Positions 36,801-47,600 of a stretch of DNA of 64,000 bases are shown one piece after another. A program made the position numbers and the translations under genes. This DNA is from Nipponacmea schrenckii. Taxonomy: Eukaryota; Mollusca; Gastropoda; Lottiidae. The stretch covers positions 1,860,001 through 1,924,000 of the forward strand of contig JAUJPP010000007.1 in the NCBI GenBank assembly GCA_030562195.1. Direction: 5' to 3'. The number at the start of each line of letters is the position of its first letter. The stretch's first letter is position 1. The notes beneath the pieces are model-generated. The model did not search any database. It had not been told where the DNA came from and was given only the letters and a program-made list of their open reading frames with translations.

Positions 36801-38047
36801 CTACTGGGCTGCATTCCTTCTATTTATACCCTATGGTGGATGGAGGCGCTTCATGGAGGACCTCAGTGAAAGTGCTACTGTTGCTTGGTTGCCAAGACGT
36901 AATAACAAAATAGTTATGTTGACCATTATGGAACTAATATGAGTAGCAAGACTTTCTAGTACCTGTATTTGCTAGTGATAATCTAGAATTTGTTAATTCA
37001 CTTTGTACAATACGTCTATGATGTATATTTCCTGACCCGACTTGAAGTCAAGATTTTTTTTATCTAATCAACAAGAGGTTTACTTTTTTCAGGCATTTAC
37101 TGATCATTCTGATTTATTGTCCAGAAAAATGGGATTTACTCCAATACCATTGGGATGTTTATTGGTGAGAGTGTGTAGTAAATCCTTTAAAATTAGTGGC
37201 ATTTTAGGCATAGCTTTGTTAATCGTCCTTTACTGTTGGTAAGTATTCTATTTTCAATAATAAGTGACATTGATCCTCTTTTTAAATTCTTAAACACAGT
37301 TCTTTGGGTTTTTAACAAGAAGATTTCCTTAAAAACACGAAAAAGGACTTGTTTTAATTTTGATGCTGAAGTGTCTATAGTGTTTATATTGTGAAATGTA
37401 GCACAGGTTTATCCAGAAAATAAAAATCAAATTAGAAGCTTGGCAACTGGTGTAGTTATTACTTAAAATGTGTCTCCTTTTTTCGGTAATGAGCAAAATT
37501 ATCATTTATATATTTCAGTTTATTCACATCCAAAATATTAATCAGCATTGTCTTATTGGGTTATGGAACTAAATTATTGAGTGAAAATACAGATATGAAA
37601 GAAAAAAGTGACAACAGAGAAATAGACTCTCAAGTTATGACAACTAAAGATAAACCAATTGTTGAAACTAAAAATAATAAAACTGTTCATAAAACTCAAC
37701 ATGATGCACATAATGTAGGAGTTATAGATGTGGAACCACCAGGTCATTGTACAAACTTAAACAACAGTTCATCTAGTATGTCTGGACTTAAAGATATCAA
37801 GTTGGCTTCTGAAAACTCGCCAGAACTTACCAAATTTAGTGATGAAAGTCAACATAAGACTATGATCAAAGTGAGAAGTTTATCTGGTGATTTAAAACAT
37901 AGATTAAAGTTAAGTGAGAGATCTCGAAGTTTATCGGAGAGTAATACTGAACATGTTAAATATGAATTTAATTCTGATTATTATACCTGTCCAAGTCTAC
38001 CGGATTATCCTCCTAGTCATTTATCTGAAGATGGAAAATTCAGGTGA
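30802..38047 (+). CDS. TAPT1: TAPT1 orthologue, eleven coding exons
   Basis: Transmembrane anterior posterior transformation protein 1 family (relatives: yeast Emp65, plant POD1), a multi-pass ER/centrosome-associated protein linked to ciliogenesis and patterning in vertebrates. Exons: 30802-30868, 31728-31861, 32441-32565, 32876-33038, 33445-33580, 33815-33912, 34220-34370, 35257-35366, 35650-35709, 37093-37238, 37519-38047. All phases agree and give about 572 residues (human about 567). Hallmarks in order: ELTRGYRLERDESKYAERRE, CVDAFLFLFTFLPLR, SMMYHLVRGQAVIKLYVLHN, LFSGFGQDILDAMFWTATEP, NVAFNSHNKALMTIMMSNN, FVEIKGNLFKR, DIKERF, FSWNP, VKHAFVTKFN-like IKHAFVTKFN, SSRQK, RKMGFTPIPLG. The first, 22-residue exon is the least certain; the Ser-rich C-terminus is unusually long and polar. 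Introns hold several mobile elements. Confidence 0.95.
30990..31500. mobile_element. foldback element, copy 2, in TAPT1 intron 1
   Basis: Same family as 20690-21252: AAGGCACCAAAAATTAGG, GATGTTTTTGTAGTTCAATC and GAGTGATTGAAATTCTTGAA, with arms inverted about a centre near 31250. Confidence 0.75.
31728..31861 (+). CDS. TAPT1: TAPT1 exon 2
   Basis: Acceptor tttcag, donor gtaaac. Encodes GLSVLKYISSELTRGYRLER, DESKYAERRERVYTFMKTPR and EYEK; nearly colinear with the vertebrate ELTRGYFLEHDEAKYTERRERVY region, the cytosolic segment before the first membrane span. Confidence 0.97.
32441..32565 (+). CDS. TAPT1: TAPT1 exon 3
   Basis: Acceptor tttcag, donor gtatgt, ends in phase 2. Encodes FCAYGFFQCVDAFLFLFTFL then PLRILMALIRLVTQP, the first membrane hairpin with the conserved FTxLPLR. 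Confidence 0.95.
32876..33038 (+). CDS. TAPT1: TAPT1 exon 4
   Basis: Acceptor ttacag, donor gtaagt. Encodes AQICDLLKG, a membrane span, then SMMYHLVRGQAVIKLYVLHN and MLD. The HLxRGQxxIKLY block is the most conserved stretch of the family. Confidence 0.97.
33445..33580 (+). CDS. TAPT1: TAPT1 exon 5
   Basis: Acceptor cttaag, donor gtatcc (weak). Encodes VADKLFSGFGQDILDAMFWT, ATEPRGRKREHVG and PHFLLSIIYV. The donor was chosen because A plus TA restores an Ile that keeps register with the vertebrate YVFLH. Confidence 0.93.
33815..33912 (+). CDS. TAPT1: TAPT1 exon 6
   Basis: Acceptor ttgtag, donor gtaagt. Encodes LHTLIILFQAAVLNVAFNSH and NKALMTIMMSNN, matching the conserved LNVAFNSHNKSLLTIMMSNN of vertebrates. 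Confidence 0.97.
34220..34370 (+). CDS. TAPT1: TAPT1 exon 7
   Basis: Acceptor ttatag, donor gtaaat. Encodes FVEIKGNLFKRLDRNHLFHI, CGDIKERFHWALLLSIVFIR and MTEFSWNP, one membrane span flanked by the FVEIKG and SWNP motifs. Confidence 0.96.
34420..35126 (+). mobile_element. core-repeat element in TAPT1 intron 7
   Basis: Short GTCCGTCC start, then four ~170 bp repeats (GAGAGCTGGTTTCT, AAGGATGAACCC, TTATTGCCCTTG) and a GTGGGCGTATTAC end. The TATACGCCC terminus is lost. Confidence 0.72.
35257..35366 (+). CDS. TAPT1: TAPT1 exon 8
   Basis: Acceptor ttatag, donor gtaagg. Encodes HVWVILPDALLVFVAEFVVD and WIKHAFVTKFNKIPSE, the span and KHAFxTKFN motif of the family. Confidence 0.96.
35650..35709 (+). 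CDS. TAPT1: TAPT1 exon 9
   Basis: Sixty-base exon between ttgcag and gtaagt: VYQEFTYNLATDMISSRQKS. Matches vertebrate VYSEYRASLAFDLVSSRQKN. Confidence 0.93.
35740..36420 (-). pseudogene. Penelope-like element relic: C-terminal GIY-YIG region
   Basis: On the minus strand: FGSPPVIGFRKNPTLRDILT, then NNLIHLITCKSCNKQYTEET, KRSLTVRITEHLSDIRSRWE, KPVGKYFNLRGHSHKDFI and, after a frameshift, IPIWEQPQTTDALWKWI. The order (F-R-x-x-x-x-L-R-D block, Cys motif, then C-x-x-C-x-x-x-Y-x-x-E-T-x-R-x-L-x-x-R-x-x-E-H) is that of Penelope-like retroelement proteins with a GIY-YIG nuclease. Stops and frameshifts make it inactive, and the RT core is absent. It lies antisense in the TAPT1 intron between exons 9 and 10. 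Confidence 0.75.
36389..36667 (-). CDS. possible N-terminal ORF of the Penelope-like element
   Basis: Opens MASTPSLSEISLNDSASTSS, Ser/Arg-rich, 92 codons, stop where the C-terminal relic begins. Placed between the hammerhead motif and the GIY-YIG part, as a Penelope-like ORF start would be; no similarity recognised, and the RT seems deleted. Confidence 0.35.
   Translation of the reverse strand: MASTPSLSEISLNDSASTSSSRTTVLERVEDTYPSKRPRFGFPGPSHGQDQGSNSRHFTKSDSLDLLLPSCRLRQNLSSKITRCNLQTQFFS
36754..36793 (-). ncRNA. type I hammerhead ribozyme motif
   Basis: Minus strand, 5' to 3': CUCC, core CUGAAGAG, a stem-loop (GUUCAAAUUGUAC), GAAAC, loop GUGU, GUC, then GGAG. The catalytic boxes CUGANGA and GAAA, the G-C pair opening helix II, a two-pair helix III and the GUC cleavage triplet are all present; CUCC/GGAG closes helix I. 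Such minimal hammerheads with short helix III are established parts of Penelope-like elements, and the relic lies just downstream. Confidence 0.72.
37093..37238 (+). CDS. TAPT1: TAPT1 exon 10
   Basis: Acceptor tttcag, donor gtaagt. Encodes AFTDHSDLLSRKMGFTPIPL, GCLLVRVCSKSFKISG and a further span, matching YTDYSDSVARRMGFIPLPLAVLLIR-type sequence. The 1.4 kb intron before it contains the Penelope-like relic. Confidence 0.95.
37519..38047 (+). CDS. TAPT1: TAPT1 exon 11 (C-terminus and stop)
   Basis: Acceptor tttcag. Starts LFTSKILISIVLLGYGTKLL (vertebrate LISLKVLNSIVLLG), then about 155 polar, Ser/Lys-rich residues with no visible domain, ending ...SEDGKFR and TGA. The tail keeps an open frame at normal base composition and is probably disordered. 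Confidence 0.93.
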
Positions 38048-38089
38048 AGAACTGTAGATAACCAATCAATCATTGTACTGACTGTTAGT

Positions 38090-38255
38090 GTTAATCTTGG
38101 ACAATAACAGCATCAGTAAATAAACATGCTGCCATAAATAATATAAAAGAATCCTTATAATTTGATCAACCCAAAATAACTAAGTAATTATCCATAAAAA
38201 AGCAACTGATTATTGAAAAAGGCTTAATATCAGTACGCAGTATCACTTTAAAGGC
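38090..38255 (-). mobile_element. TTAA MITE right-end relic in TAPT1 3' flank
   Basis: CATCAGTAAATAAACATG, GCCATAAATAATATA and AAGTAATTATCC follow the same order as at 26560-26640. Confidence 0.5.
38119..38124 (+). promoter_or_regulatory. candidate TAPT1 poly(A) signal AATAAA
   Basis: AATAAA 72 bases after the TAPT1 stop. It lies inside sequence resembling the right end of the TTAA MITE family (compare 26487-26690), so the signal may be transposon-derived. Confidence 0.45.
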
Positions 38256-38259
38256 GGTT

Positions 38260-39340
38260 GAACGATTTTGGATTTATTGTCCTATAGTCAAAATAAATGT
38301 GTCAAATTTGCAATGTAAAAACATTCCCGATCGACTATCTACTATCCACAGTTGATTTTAGGTACTTCCAAGTATCTGCTTTTGACCTATCTTAACTTCT
38401 CTGTTGGTTAATTTTGTGAAGAGCTTTGGGCTTTGCTGTCCTGTTCACCTGTTGTTTACTGTCTGCCAATATCCATTCTGATTTGAAATGAAATGAATGG
38501 GGTTTTACGTCCTCCTCTTCTGCACACTGTTGGCGTTTTGAGGCCAATTACTGGCTTGTGGTTGTATAAAAAGAACAGCGTTGATGTCGCATCGTAGAAA
38601 TTATTTTTTTGTATTAGGGTGTAAAACCATCACCAGACTATTTCATGGAATCACTAGATGTTACATCACCTTGCCGACAAATCTGGCTCTACCCAGTTTT
38701 CTCCAGTCACATTCGGATGGGATTTCGAAACTGCTTTTAGCGTCAGACATACAATTTGATTTTCATGGGAGGTGTTATATACAAAGCTGAACCGTTGATG
38801 AGCTCATTAAGACATTGCCAGAATGATATTTTACAATGTCCATGTGTCCAACGAGGTAGCTACCAAAATTCTTTCGAGAGGTAAGGCTTTACCGTGACTG
38901 TATGAGGCTTGAAAATTTACCCTCTACTTCATTACATAGTAGGCTACGGACGTTATTTTGAATATGGTTTGATTAAACGCTTTTGTTACATGATAATATT
39001 TTATTGGTCAATAACACCTGGAGCTATCAGTGCACAGCAAGCTATTAATGTCAACAGATTATTGACGATGAACAACCCTGTAAAAAGTTGGATATAATGA
39101 ACAATTATTTAGAGAAAGACAAAATGTTTGTGTCCTGTTATCATCAGTTGTTACATTGACGTGTTTTAGTAATACATATCAAATGCTGGGAAAATAAAGC
39201 TTATATCGTCGGTGTTGGTCGTAGGTCGAAAATTTCTAATTAACTCGTTCAATTACATGAATATACACTTTGTGTAAAATTTGTGAGGGCTATCTTAAGT
39301 TAGGAAGTTATAAACAGGAAACAGGTGAGGTTTTCTCATA
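38260..39340. other. TAPT1 downstream spacer
   Basis: 38480-38530 is a SINE tail fragment (GAAATGAATGGGGTTTTACG). Short open frames at 38581-38790 and 38909-39097 are unrecognised. Nothing else seen. Confidence 0.4.
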
Positions 39341-39350
39341 AGTCGATTTG

Positions 39351-39850
39351 TTAAAAAATTTGTCCCAGAAAACGTCGTAAGTCGTCTATAATATTGGTTT
39401 GAACGATGTTGACGTCGTCTGAGAGTCTAGCGAGTTTAATGGCAATAAGGGGGCAGTTATATTCGAAACAAAAAAAATAGTCCAGACGTTTGTTACAAAT
39501 GAAACATCTCCAGTTCATTTTAATGCAGACGAGCCGGTTATCGTTAAAACATAACCGACACAAGGTATTCACACTCGCGGTTAATCGACAGGTTTTACCG
39601 AAGGCGCCAGCCATTTCTGTCTTTTACCGACCGATTGAGCCTTACACCGACAAGTTTAGTTCAATGATAGCACCATAACCGTCACAAGGATTTCACTTTT
39701 ATCGGTTTTATAACCAATCGGTTCAACGGACGCCTGCAGCCATTTCCACCGATTACGTGTTTTTTTCGACTGTTTCAGTTCACTTGTAACATTATGCCCG
39801 ACATGAGTTTTGTTTTCACTCTTCGTTTCACTGACCGTTACCCTCAAAGA
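39351..39850 (-). pseudogene. decayed, unrecognised coding-like region
   Basis: GC-richer minus-strand stretch. One frame reads RNRWKWLQASVEPIGYK and another, 150 bases on, KRQKWLAPSVKPV, suggesting an internally repeated protein. A downstream frame has paired cysteines (CRLCF ... CFIC). Interrupted by stops; function unknown. Confidence 0.25.
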
Positions 39851-39892
39851 TTTATAAACGATCGAACGAATGATTCTCCATTTTTTAGTCTA

Positions 39893-41290
39893 AAAAAGAT
39901 AGCTTGCTAGGAAAGGTAACATACGCCCACACATCAGCATAGTTAAATGATTTGTCCTTTGATTGATAGCATCTATATATACAAACAACCCCTTCTTCTA
40001 AGTCGTCAAATGTGAACTTGAACGCTGTCTTGTCAATTCCAAAACTTACAAGTTTCATCAAAATCCATTTAAAATTGTAGCTTCTATTGCACCGACAATA
40101 AAATTTTGAAGCGATTTTACTAAGTCAAGGGCAATAACTCAAAAAACGTTCATCAATATTGTCAAGTTTGAACTTGACAGGCGTCTTATCCATTCCAATG
40201 CTCACACCAAGTTTCATTAAATTCCATTGAAAATGTAGCTTCTTTTGCACCAACAATACAATTTTGACGCGGTTTTACAAAGTCATGGGCAATAAATAAA
40301 AAACCGTTCATCAAAATTGTCAAATTGGAACTTGACTGCCTCCCTTATCAATTCCAATATTCACACCAAGTTTTATTAAAATCAATTGAAAATTGTAGCT
40401 TTTATTGCGTCCACAATAAAATTTTGAGGTGATTTGACTAAATCAAGGGCAATAACTCGCAAACCATTCATCGAACAATTGTCATATTCGAACATAACTG
40501 GCAGTTTATAAATTTCAATGCTCACACCAAGTTTCATTAGAATCTATTGAAAATTTTAGCTTCTATTAACCCACAATAAAATTTTTACATGATTTTACTA
40601 AATCAAGGACAATAACTCGCAAATCATCCATAGAACAATTGTCATATTCGAACATAACTGGCGGCTTATACATTCCAATGCTCACACCAAGTTTCATTAG
40701 AATCCATTGATAATTGTAGCTACTATTGCACCGACAATAAAATTTTGATGCACTTTTACCAAGTCAAGGGCAATAACTCGAGAACAGTTTTTCAAAAAAA
40801 CGTCAAATTCGAACTTGACCGGTGTCTTATCAATTCAAATGCTCACACCAAGTTTCATCAAAATCCATTGAAAATTGCAGCTTCTATAGCACCCACAATA
40901 AAATTTGGATGTGATTTTACTAAGTCAAGGGCAATAACTCAGAAAACGATCATCGAAAAATGGTCACATTTGAATTTTACTGCGGCCTTATCAGTTCAAA
41001 TGCTCACGCAAAGTTTCAGCAAAATCCATTGAAACTTGTAGCACCCACAATAAAATTTTAACGCGATTTTACTCAGTCCAGAGCAATAACTCGCAAACTG
41101 TTCATAAAAAAAGGTCAAATTCAAACTTGTCCGCTTTGAACTTGACAGGCGTCTTATCAATTCAAATGCTCACACCAAGATTCTTCAAAATCCATTGAAA
41201 ATTGTAGATTTAATTGCACCCACAATCAAATTTTTACCTGATTCACTAAGTCAAGGGCAATCCCAAGATAAAAAAAGTCATCATTATATC
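39893..41290 (-). mobile_element. core-repeat element, minus orientation, type 2 repeats
   Basis: Starts AAAAGATAGCTTGCTAGG and GTAACATACGCCCAC; about nine ~150 bp repeats with CAAGTTTCATCAAAATCC, GCACCCACAATAAAATTT and AGTCAAGGGCAATAACTC. The distal end is missing. Confidence 0.8.
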
Positions 41291-41454
41291 TGAAAATATT
41301 TCGAATTTAGCAATTTACATTGATTATTTGATAAAAATAAATTTGTTTTATAAGGGTTAACTATTAACGATTTTGGGTCTTATGCGGACTCAATATTTGT
41401 AGTTGAAATATTCAAATTCGTAGATTATATTTCTCGACAATTAATTTATCAACG

Positions 41455-43935
41455 GTAAGCAGTCATTTAGGCACAGTACCTTAGGCACACGGTCTGATAA
41501 GCACGTGTCATTTAGGCACACTTTCAATTAGGCACACTAAAATTTGCCACACTGTTATTTAGGCACAGAGTCATTTAGACACAGTGATTTTGGCACACTT
41601 TCAATTAAGCACACCTTCAATTAGGCATTTGGATTTTTTCAGTCCGGTTTCCCCTTGTCAGTGAAACGGATCTGACGACTGACTTGGAAAAAGCGCTAGT
41701 CGTACGAATTGGACAATAAACGGAGGCAAAAACAGTAGACAAATGCCGCTGCCTTGCCAAATTTTCCCACATTGCGCACTGTATGGCGTTGTCCGTCTTC
41801 ATGTAAAAGAGTAGGACGTAAAACTCCATTAATTTCATTTCATTTTTATACGCCCACATGGAAATGTGGACGTATATTGCCGTCGCCCCTGTCCGTCCGT
41901 CCGTCCGTCGGTCCGTCCGTCGGTCCGTTCACATTTGTTGTATCCACGATAGAGGCTACAGTTTTTATCCGATCTTAATGAAACTTGGTATACATGTATA
42001 TATTGATAATATCTCGGTCAAGTTCGAAAATGGAAATTATCGCAAGAACGACGGTTTTTTAGTTATTGCACTTGACTTAGTAAAAACGCGTCAAATTTGG
42101 TTTGTATCCACAATAGAGGCTACAGTTTTTATCCGATCTTAATGAAACTTTGTATACATGTATATATTGATGATATCTGGGTCAAGTTCGAAAATAGAAA
42201 TAATCGCATGAGCGGTTTTTGAGTTATTGCCCTTGACTAAGTAAACACGCGTCAAATTTGGGTTGTATCCACAATAGAGGCTACAGTTTTTATCCGATCT
42301 TAATGAAACTTGGTATACATGTATATATTGATGATATCTCGGTCAAGTTCGAAAATAAAAATAATCGCATGAGCGTTTTTTGAGTTATTGCCCTTGACTT
42401 AGTAAAAACGTGTCAAATTTGGGTTGTATCCACAATAGAGGCTACAGTTTTTATCTGATCTTAATGAAACTTGGTATACATGTATATATTGATGATATCT
42501 GGGTCAAGTTCGAAAATAGAAATAATCGCATGAGCGGTTTTTGAGTTATTGCCCTTGACTTAGTAAAAACATGTCAAATTTGGGTTGTATCCACAATAGA
42601 GGCTACAGTTTTTATCCGATCTTAATGAAACTTGGTATACATGTATATATTAAGGATATCTCGATCAAGTTCGAAAATGGAAATTATTGCATGAACGGTT
42701 TTTGAGTTATTGCCCTTGACTTAGTAAAAACGCTTCAAATTCGGGTTGTATTCATAATAGAAGCTACAGTTTTTATCCGATCTTGATGAAACTTGGTGTA
42801 CATGTATATATTGATGATATCTCGGTCAAGTTCGAAAATGGAAATTATCGCATGAAAGGTTTTTGAGTTATTGCCCTTGACTTAGAAAAATCTTGTCAAA
42901 ATTTTAGTTTCGATAAAATAAATCCTCCAATTTTCAGAAGATGTTGATGAAACTTGGTGTGAGCATTGGAATTGATTAGGCCTCAGTCAAGTTTGAATTT
43001 GACAGTTTTTCAATGAATTGTTTTAAGTTATTGCCCTTGACTTAGTAAAATTGCGTCAAAATTCTATTGTGGTTGTGATTTTCAAGGGATTTTGATGGAA
43101 CTTGGTGTAAGCATCAGAATTGATAAGACATTAGTCAAGATTGAATTTCTGACTTTTTTTAACAAATGGTTTTTGGGTTATTGCCCTTGACTTAGTAAAA
43201 TTGCGTCAAAAATATTTGTGCTTGCAAAATAAGCTACAATTTTTTAATAGATTTGATGAAACTTGGTATGAGTATTGAAATAGATAAGATGGTGGTCAAG
43301 TTCTAATTTGACAATTTTCCATGAACAGTTTTTTAGTTTTTGCCCTTAACTTCAATATTAATTCAGTGAATGTTTTTTGAGTTATTGCTCTATTTATTTT
43401 TCAAATTCAATGCTGCCAGTGGGCGTATGTTACCTTGCCTGGCAAGCTATCTTTATGTTCATTCAAAGACACAGTACACCTTTAAGTATTTTAAAGTTTA
43501 AAGTTCGATACATGTAGTATCTGCCATCTTGGCAATTATGGCAGGACTAAAAGCAAATTATGAACAGTGGGGAAGGGCAAAGAAATTTCCAAATACGAAG
43601 TTGGGGGGGGGGGGGGGTGAATGACTCTTGACATCGATATGACTCCATACTTTTTGATATGCGTAGCAAAAAGGAGATGTGTCTGGTTATGTGTGTTTGC
43701 GTGCCTATTGAAAGTGTGCGGAAATGAATACTGGCCTAATTTAAGGTGCTTCGAAATAGATGTGTGGCTAAATGAATTTGTGCCAAATTGAAGGTGTACC
43801 TAATTGAAGGTGTGCCTAAATGACTGCTCAATTTTAGTGTGCCTAAAAAGAGTGTGCCTTAATGGGTATGTGCCTAATTGAAGGTTTACCTAAAGCAATG
43901 TGCCTAAATAACACCGTGCCTAAATGACATTGTCA
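41455..43935. mobile_element. GTGCCTAAATGA-arm composite, larger copy
   Basis: Left arm 41455-41628 (TTTAGGCACA units), then headless SINE body 41629-41842, then a nested core-repeat element (41843-43455), filler with a G run, and the right arm 43675-43935 made of GTGCCTAAATGA-type units. The arm/SINE junction (AATTAGGCATTT-GGATTTTTTCAG) is the same as at 14520. Confidence 0.7.
41843..43455 (+). mobile_element. core-repeat element with regular 162-bp units
   Basis: TTTTTATACGCCCACATGG, hairpin partner, (GTCC)n mixed with GTCG (41888-41930), six well-preserved ~162 bp repeats (GAGGCTACAGTTTTTATCC at about 41954, 42116, 42279, 42441, 42601, 42763). Three type 2-like units follow, then GTGGGCGTATGTTACC and palindrome CTTGCCTGGCAAG, AGCTATCTTT. 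The best-preserved whole copy. Confidence 0.88.
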
Positions 43936-44404
43936 CAATATTGTTTTGTCTTGTAATATTTTGTTTTATAGTGTTACTAGACATGGAAAGTCGCGACTAA
44001 GAAAGTGTCTAGTTATCAGTGACTACGCACGAGATTGAAAGCATGAGGATGAATGCACGTGCAGCGTGGATTGAAAGGCCAAACTTGGTGTGTAATAGAC
44101 AGTGGGTCGAGACGACGGCTAGGGGATCGGAGAAATAGATAATTTATCTAGATCGGAGAATTCTGACGGGTGATTTTATGAGACTATGTTCTCATCACCA
44201 TCTAACAATCTTTCACATCCTATGGTTCACAGATTGGCCCATGTACCTCTATCAATTCCAATAGTCTCATGGGAGTCACATCCCCAGCTTTTCAACTGAC
44301 CAGTTTTAATTAGAGCCCTATTGATGAGAACAAGGATTGACTCCCTCTTCAGTGCTTACAAAAGCTTGTAGAAATGTTACAATATGCTGCATGTTACAAT
44401 TTCA

Positions 44405-44585
44405 TGGGGCCATTTTGACTTTTCTCCAGGGGCCATTTTGACTTTTCTCCGGGGGCCATTTTGACCTAAAATTTGGTTGAAACCAAAGAGTAATTTTTGG
44501 GGCCATTTTGACTAGTGGGTCCATTTTGACTAGTAGGGCCATTTTGACTAGGGGCCATTTTGGTTTGGGACCATTTTGACCATAT
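44405..44585. repeat. GGGGCCATTTTGACT short-unit array
   Basis: Nine degenerate units of GGGGCCATTTTGACT spaced 14-50 bases. No gene; the minus-strand frame reading SQNGPTSQNGP is the repeat itself. Confidence 0.9.
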
Positions 44586-44994
44586 CCCCGCTGAGGCTGT
44601 TAAACTAAATTTTAATGAAAATATCTGTGAAAAATTGAGATTGCGCTCCATCCCTTCAATCAAGGAACTAAAATCTGGTCGGAAATAAAAGGTGAACCAT
44701 TTATTGAAAAAGCGAAAAATATAAATGGAAGTGTCATTTTGAGGACGTTTTGGTGAGGCGGGGTGCCGTGTTTTGATTTGGATGTTTCATTCCTTGTCTT
44801 TATATTATACTATGTGGACTCCAATTCATTTGCCGTATATTTCCATGTTAAATCACGAAATTCAACCTTAAATACCCTTTTCCAGAAATCTCGTTAAAAA
44901 CTTTCCAATATGTCACATGAAAGCCTTGCCAATACTTGGTTTCTGTACAAAATTTTAATATAGCATGACCATGAAAATTTTTAACAAAACCAAA

Positions 44995-46080
44995 TGAAAC
45001 TAGAACTGTGAACAGTACTGAGAGTGACAAACAACCCCTATGGGGCCACTTGATACAAGGTCACATGATATAGCCTTTTGAATTTTTAAACACTCAAAAC
45101 AAACTTTTTAACAACCATTATGAGCATATGTATGGACAGCTTAGGTCAAGTACATTATTTGACTTGAAAATTATTAAGGTAATTGAAGGTCAAGGTCACT
45201 TGATATAGCCTTTTGAATTTTTTTAAAAACTTAAACGGGTACAAAAAAATTGTTGTCGACCATTATAGGCCTATGTGTGGATAGCAAAGGTCAAGAACAT
45301 TCTACTTGTAAAAATTCAGGATCATTGAAGGTCAAGGTCATTTGATATAATTGTTGTCGATCATAATAGGCATATGTGTGGATAGCTTAGGTCAAGAACA
45401 TTCTACTTGAAAAAATTCAGGTTCATTGAAGGTCAAGGTCATTTGATTTGGCCTTTTGAATTTTCAAAAAAATTCAATCAGACATTAAAAAAATTGAAAT
45501 TTGAAAATCGAAATTCTGTTCCCAACAAGTTTAAGATAAAGTAACAAGGTTTCGAAAAACACTAAAATCGGACAAATCGGATAAAAATTAGCGGACTTAT
45601 TAAAACTTTGCTGAGTGTTACCGTTCTGTGATGACACATAAAGAAATTTTTTATTTTTTTTAAAGGGTTTAATTTTTATGTAAAAGGCTTTTGTACTGAT
45701 TTCTTACATACACCGGAAGCTGGGTGACACAACGCGGTTCTAAAAAACCGGAAGTTCTCACGCAAGAAACCGGAAGTGGTAGAAATTTTTTTATGATGCA
45801 GTTTTATTTCTATAGGCGACTTCTCTATATTCTGTCATTTTTAAAGCGATCGGATAGTTAGCAACAAAGTTATGCAATTATGCATATTATTATTATGCAA
45901 TTTCTAACTACTGATGCGTAAAAAATTGAGTTATATATATTCATTTTCTATTCCAGTACGTATCTTATCGTATTTTTCAAACCAAATTTCTATACCATTT
46001 TCGAGTTGGGCTATGGAGCTTCCCGAAAAAAAAAAAGTCTAATGAAAACAAAGAGTGGCAAATTTCTAATTTGCCACTCA
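44995..46080. mobile_element. CCGGAAGT / GAGTGGCAAA element, copy 1
   Basis: Begins AACTGTGAACAGTACTGAG and GAGTGACAAACAACC, contains repeats of GAAGGTCAAGGTCA and CCGGAAGT, and ends at a hairpin (GAGTGGCAAATTTCTAATTT then GCCACTC). No ORF of note. Confidence 0.75.
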
Positions 46081-46404
46081 ATTATTGTAATAGTCTACAT
46101 TTGTTTCTTTAAAATTAACTTTGCAATGACACAGTTATTGAACAAGGACAATTGAACAAAACAATGTTAGAAATTTGATGATCAGATAAGATTTTATAAT
46201 GTGATTACTGGAGAGTGATAACGTACGATAAGTTTTCATATAAGTCATAAAAGAAGTTGAATTTTACATTAAAAATAAATATGACCCAATAAAGTTGAAT
46301 AAAAATGCCAAGGCACTTCAAATGAATTAAAGAAAAATGGTAAATAATATTTTAATTTCTATCCACTCTATTTTGGATCAGTATTTCGTCATTGATTTAA
46401 AAAA

Positions 46405-47600
46405 GATACTAGAACTGTGAACAGTTCCGAGAGTGGCAAACAACCTCTATGGGTTAAAAAAATATACGCGAAGTTTTATTATGTAATATTGTCACACCAC
46501 AGTTTAAATTTAATTGCATATTAATGAGAAAGTTTTTAAGGTTCCATCATAAAAATATTTAAGGTCAGAATTGTCAATAATATTTATTTTTGTGAATAAA
46601 ACAAGAGGTTGAAATTTATCTACTATATCAAACATGTAGCTTGCAATTCCACTAAATCTAACGTCTTTTATGACGTCACTCACTGGGGCTCAACAGGAAG
46701 CTGCTATTGATATCTGTGCAGATTCCAGCAGGGTTCTAAAAAACCGGAAGCTCTCACGCAAAAACCGGAAGTGGTAGAATTTTTTTGATGCGATATTAAA
46801 ATTCATGGTCATTGAAGGTCAAGTTCATTTGATATAGACTTGTGAATTTTCAAAAAAATAAAACGGGTACCAAAAAAATTGTTGTCGATCATAATAGGCA
46901 TATGTGTGGATAGCTTAGGTCAAGAACATTCTACTTGAAAAAATTCAGGGTCATTGAAGGTCAAGGTCATTTGATTTGGCCTTTTAAAAATTCAATCGGG
47001 CATTCAAAAAATTTAAATTTGAAAATCAAAATTCTGTTCCCAACAAGTTTTAGATAAAGTAACAAGGTTTCGAAAAACACCAAAATCGGACAAATCGGAT
47101 AAAAATTAGCAGACTTATTAAAATTTTGCTGAATGTTACCGTTCTGTGATGACACATAAAGTATCACTTCCGGTTTGGATTTTTTATTCTAAAAGGGTTC
47201 TAATTATGCCTGATAGTATATATGTATAGCTTTTGTACTGATTTCTTACATACACCGGAAACCGGGTGACCCAACGCGGTTCTAAAAAACCGGAAGTTCT
47301 CAGGGAAGAACCGGAAGCGGTAGAAATTTTTTGATGATGCGGTTTTATTTCTATAGGCGACTTCTCTATATTCTGTAATTTTCAAAGCGATGCAATTATG
47401 GATATTATTATTATGCAATTACTAACTACTGACGCATAAAAAATTTAGTTTTATATATTCATTTTCTATTCCAGTACGTATCTTATCGTATTTTTCAAAC
47501 CAAATTTCTATACCATTTTTGAGATGGGCTAGGGAGTTTCCCGAAAAAAAAAAGTCTAATAAAAACAAAGAGTGGCAAATTTCTAATTTGCCACTCAACT
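46405..47600. mobile_element. CCGGAAGT / GAGTGGCAAA element, copy 2
   Basis: Same ends (GAACTGTGAACAGTTCCG; hairpin near 47570-47597). Nearly identical over its second half to 51000-51650 and 54100-54720. Confidence 0.8.
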
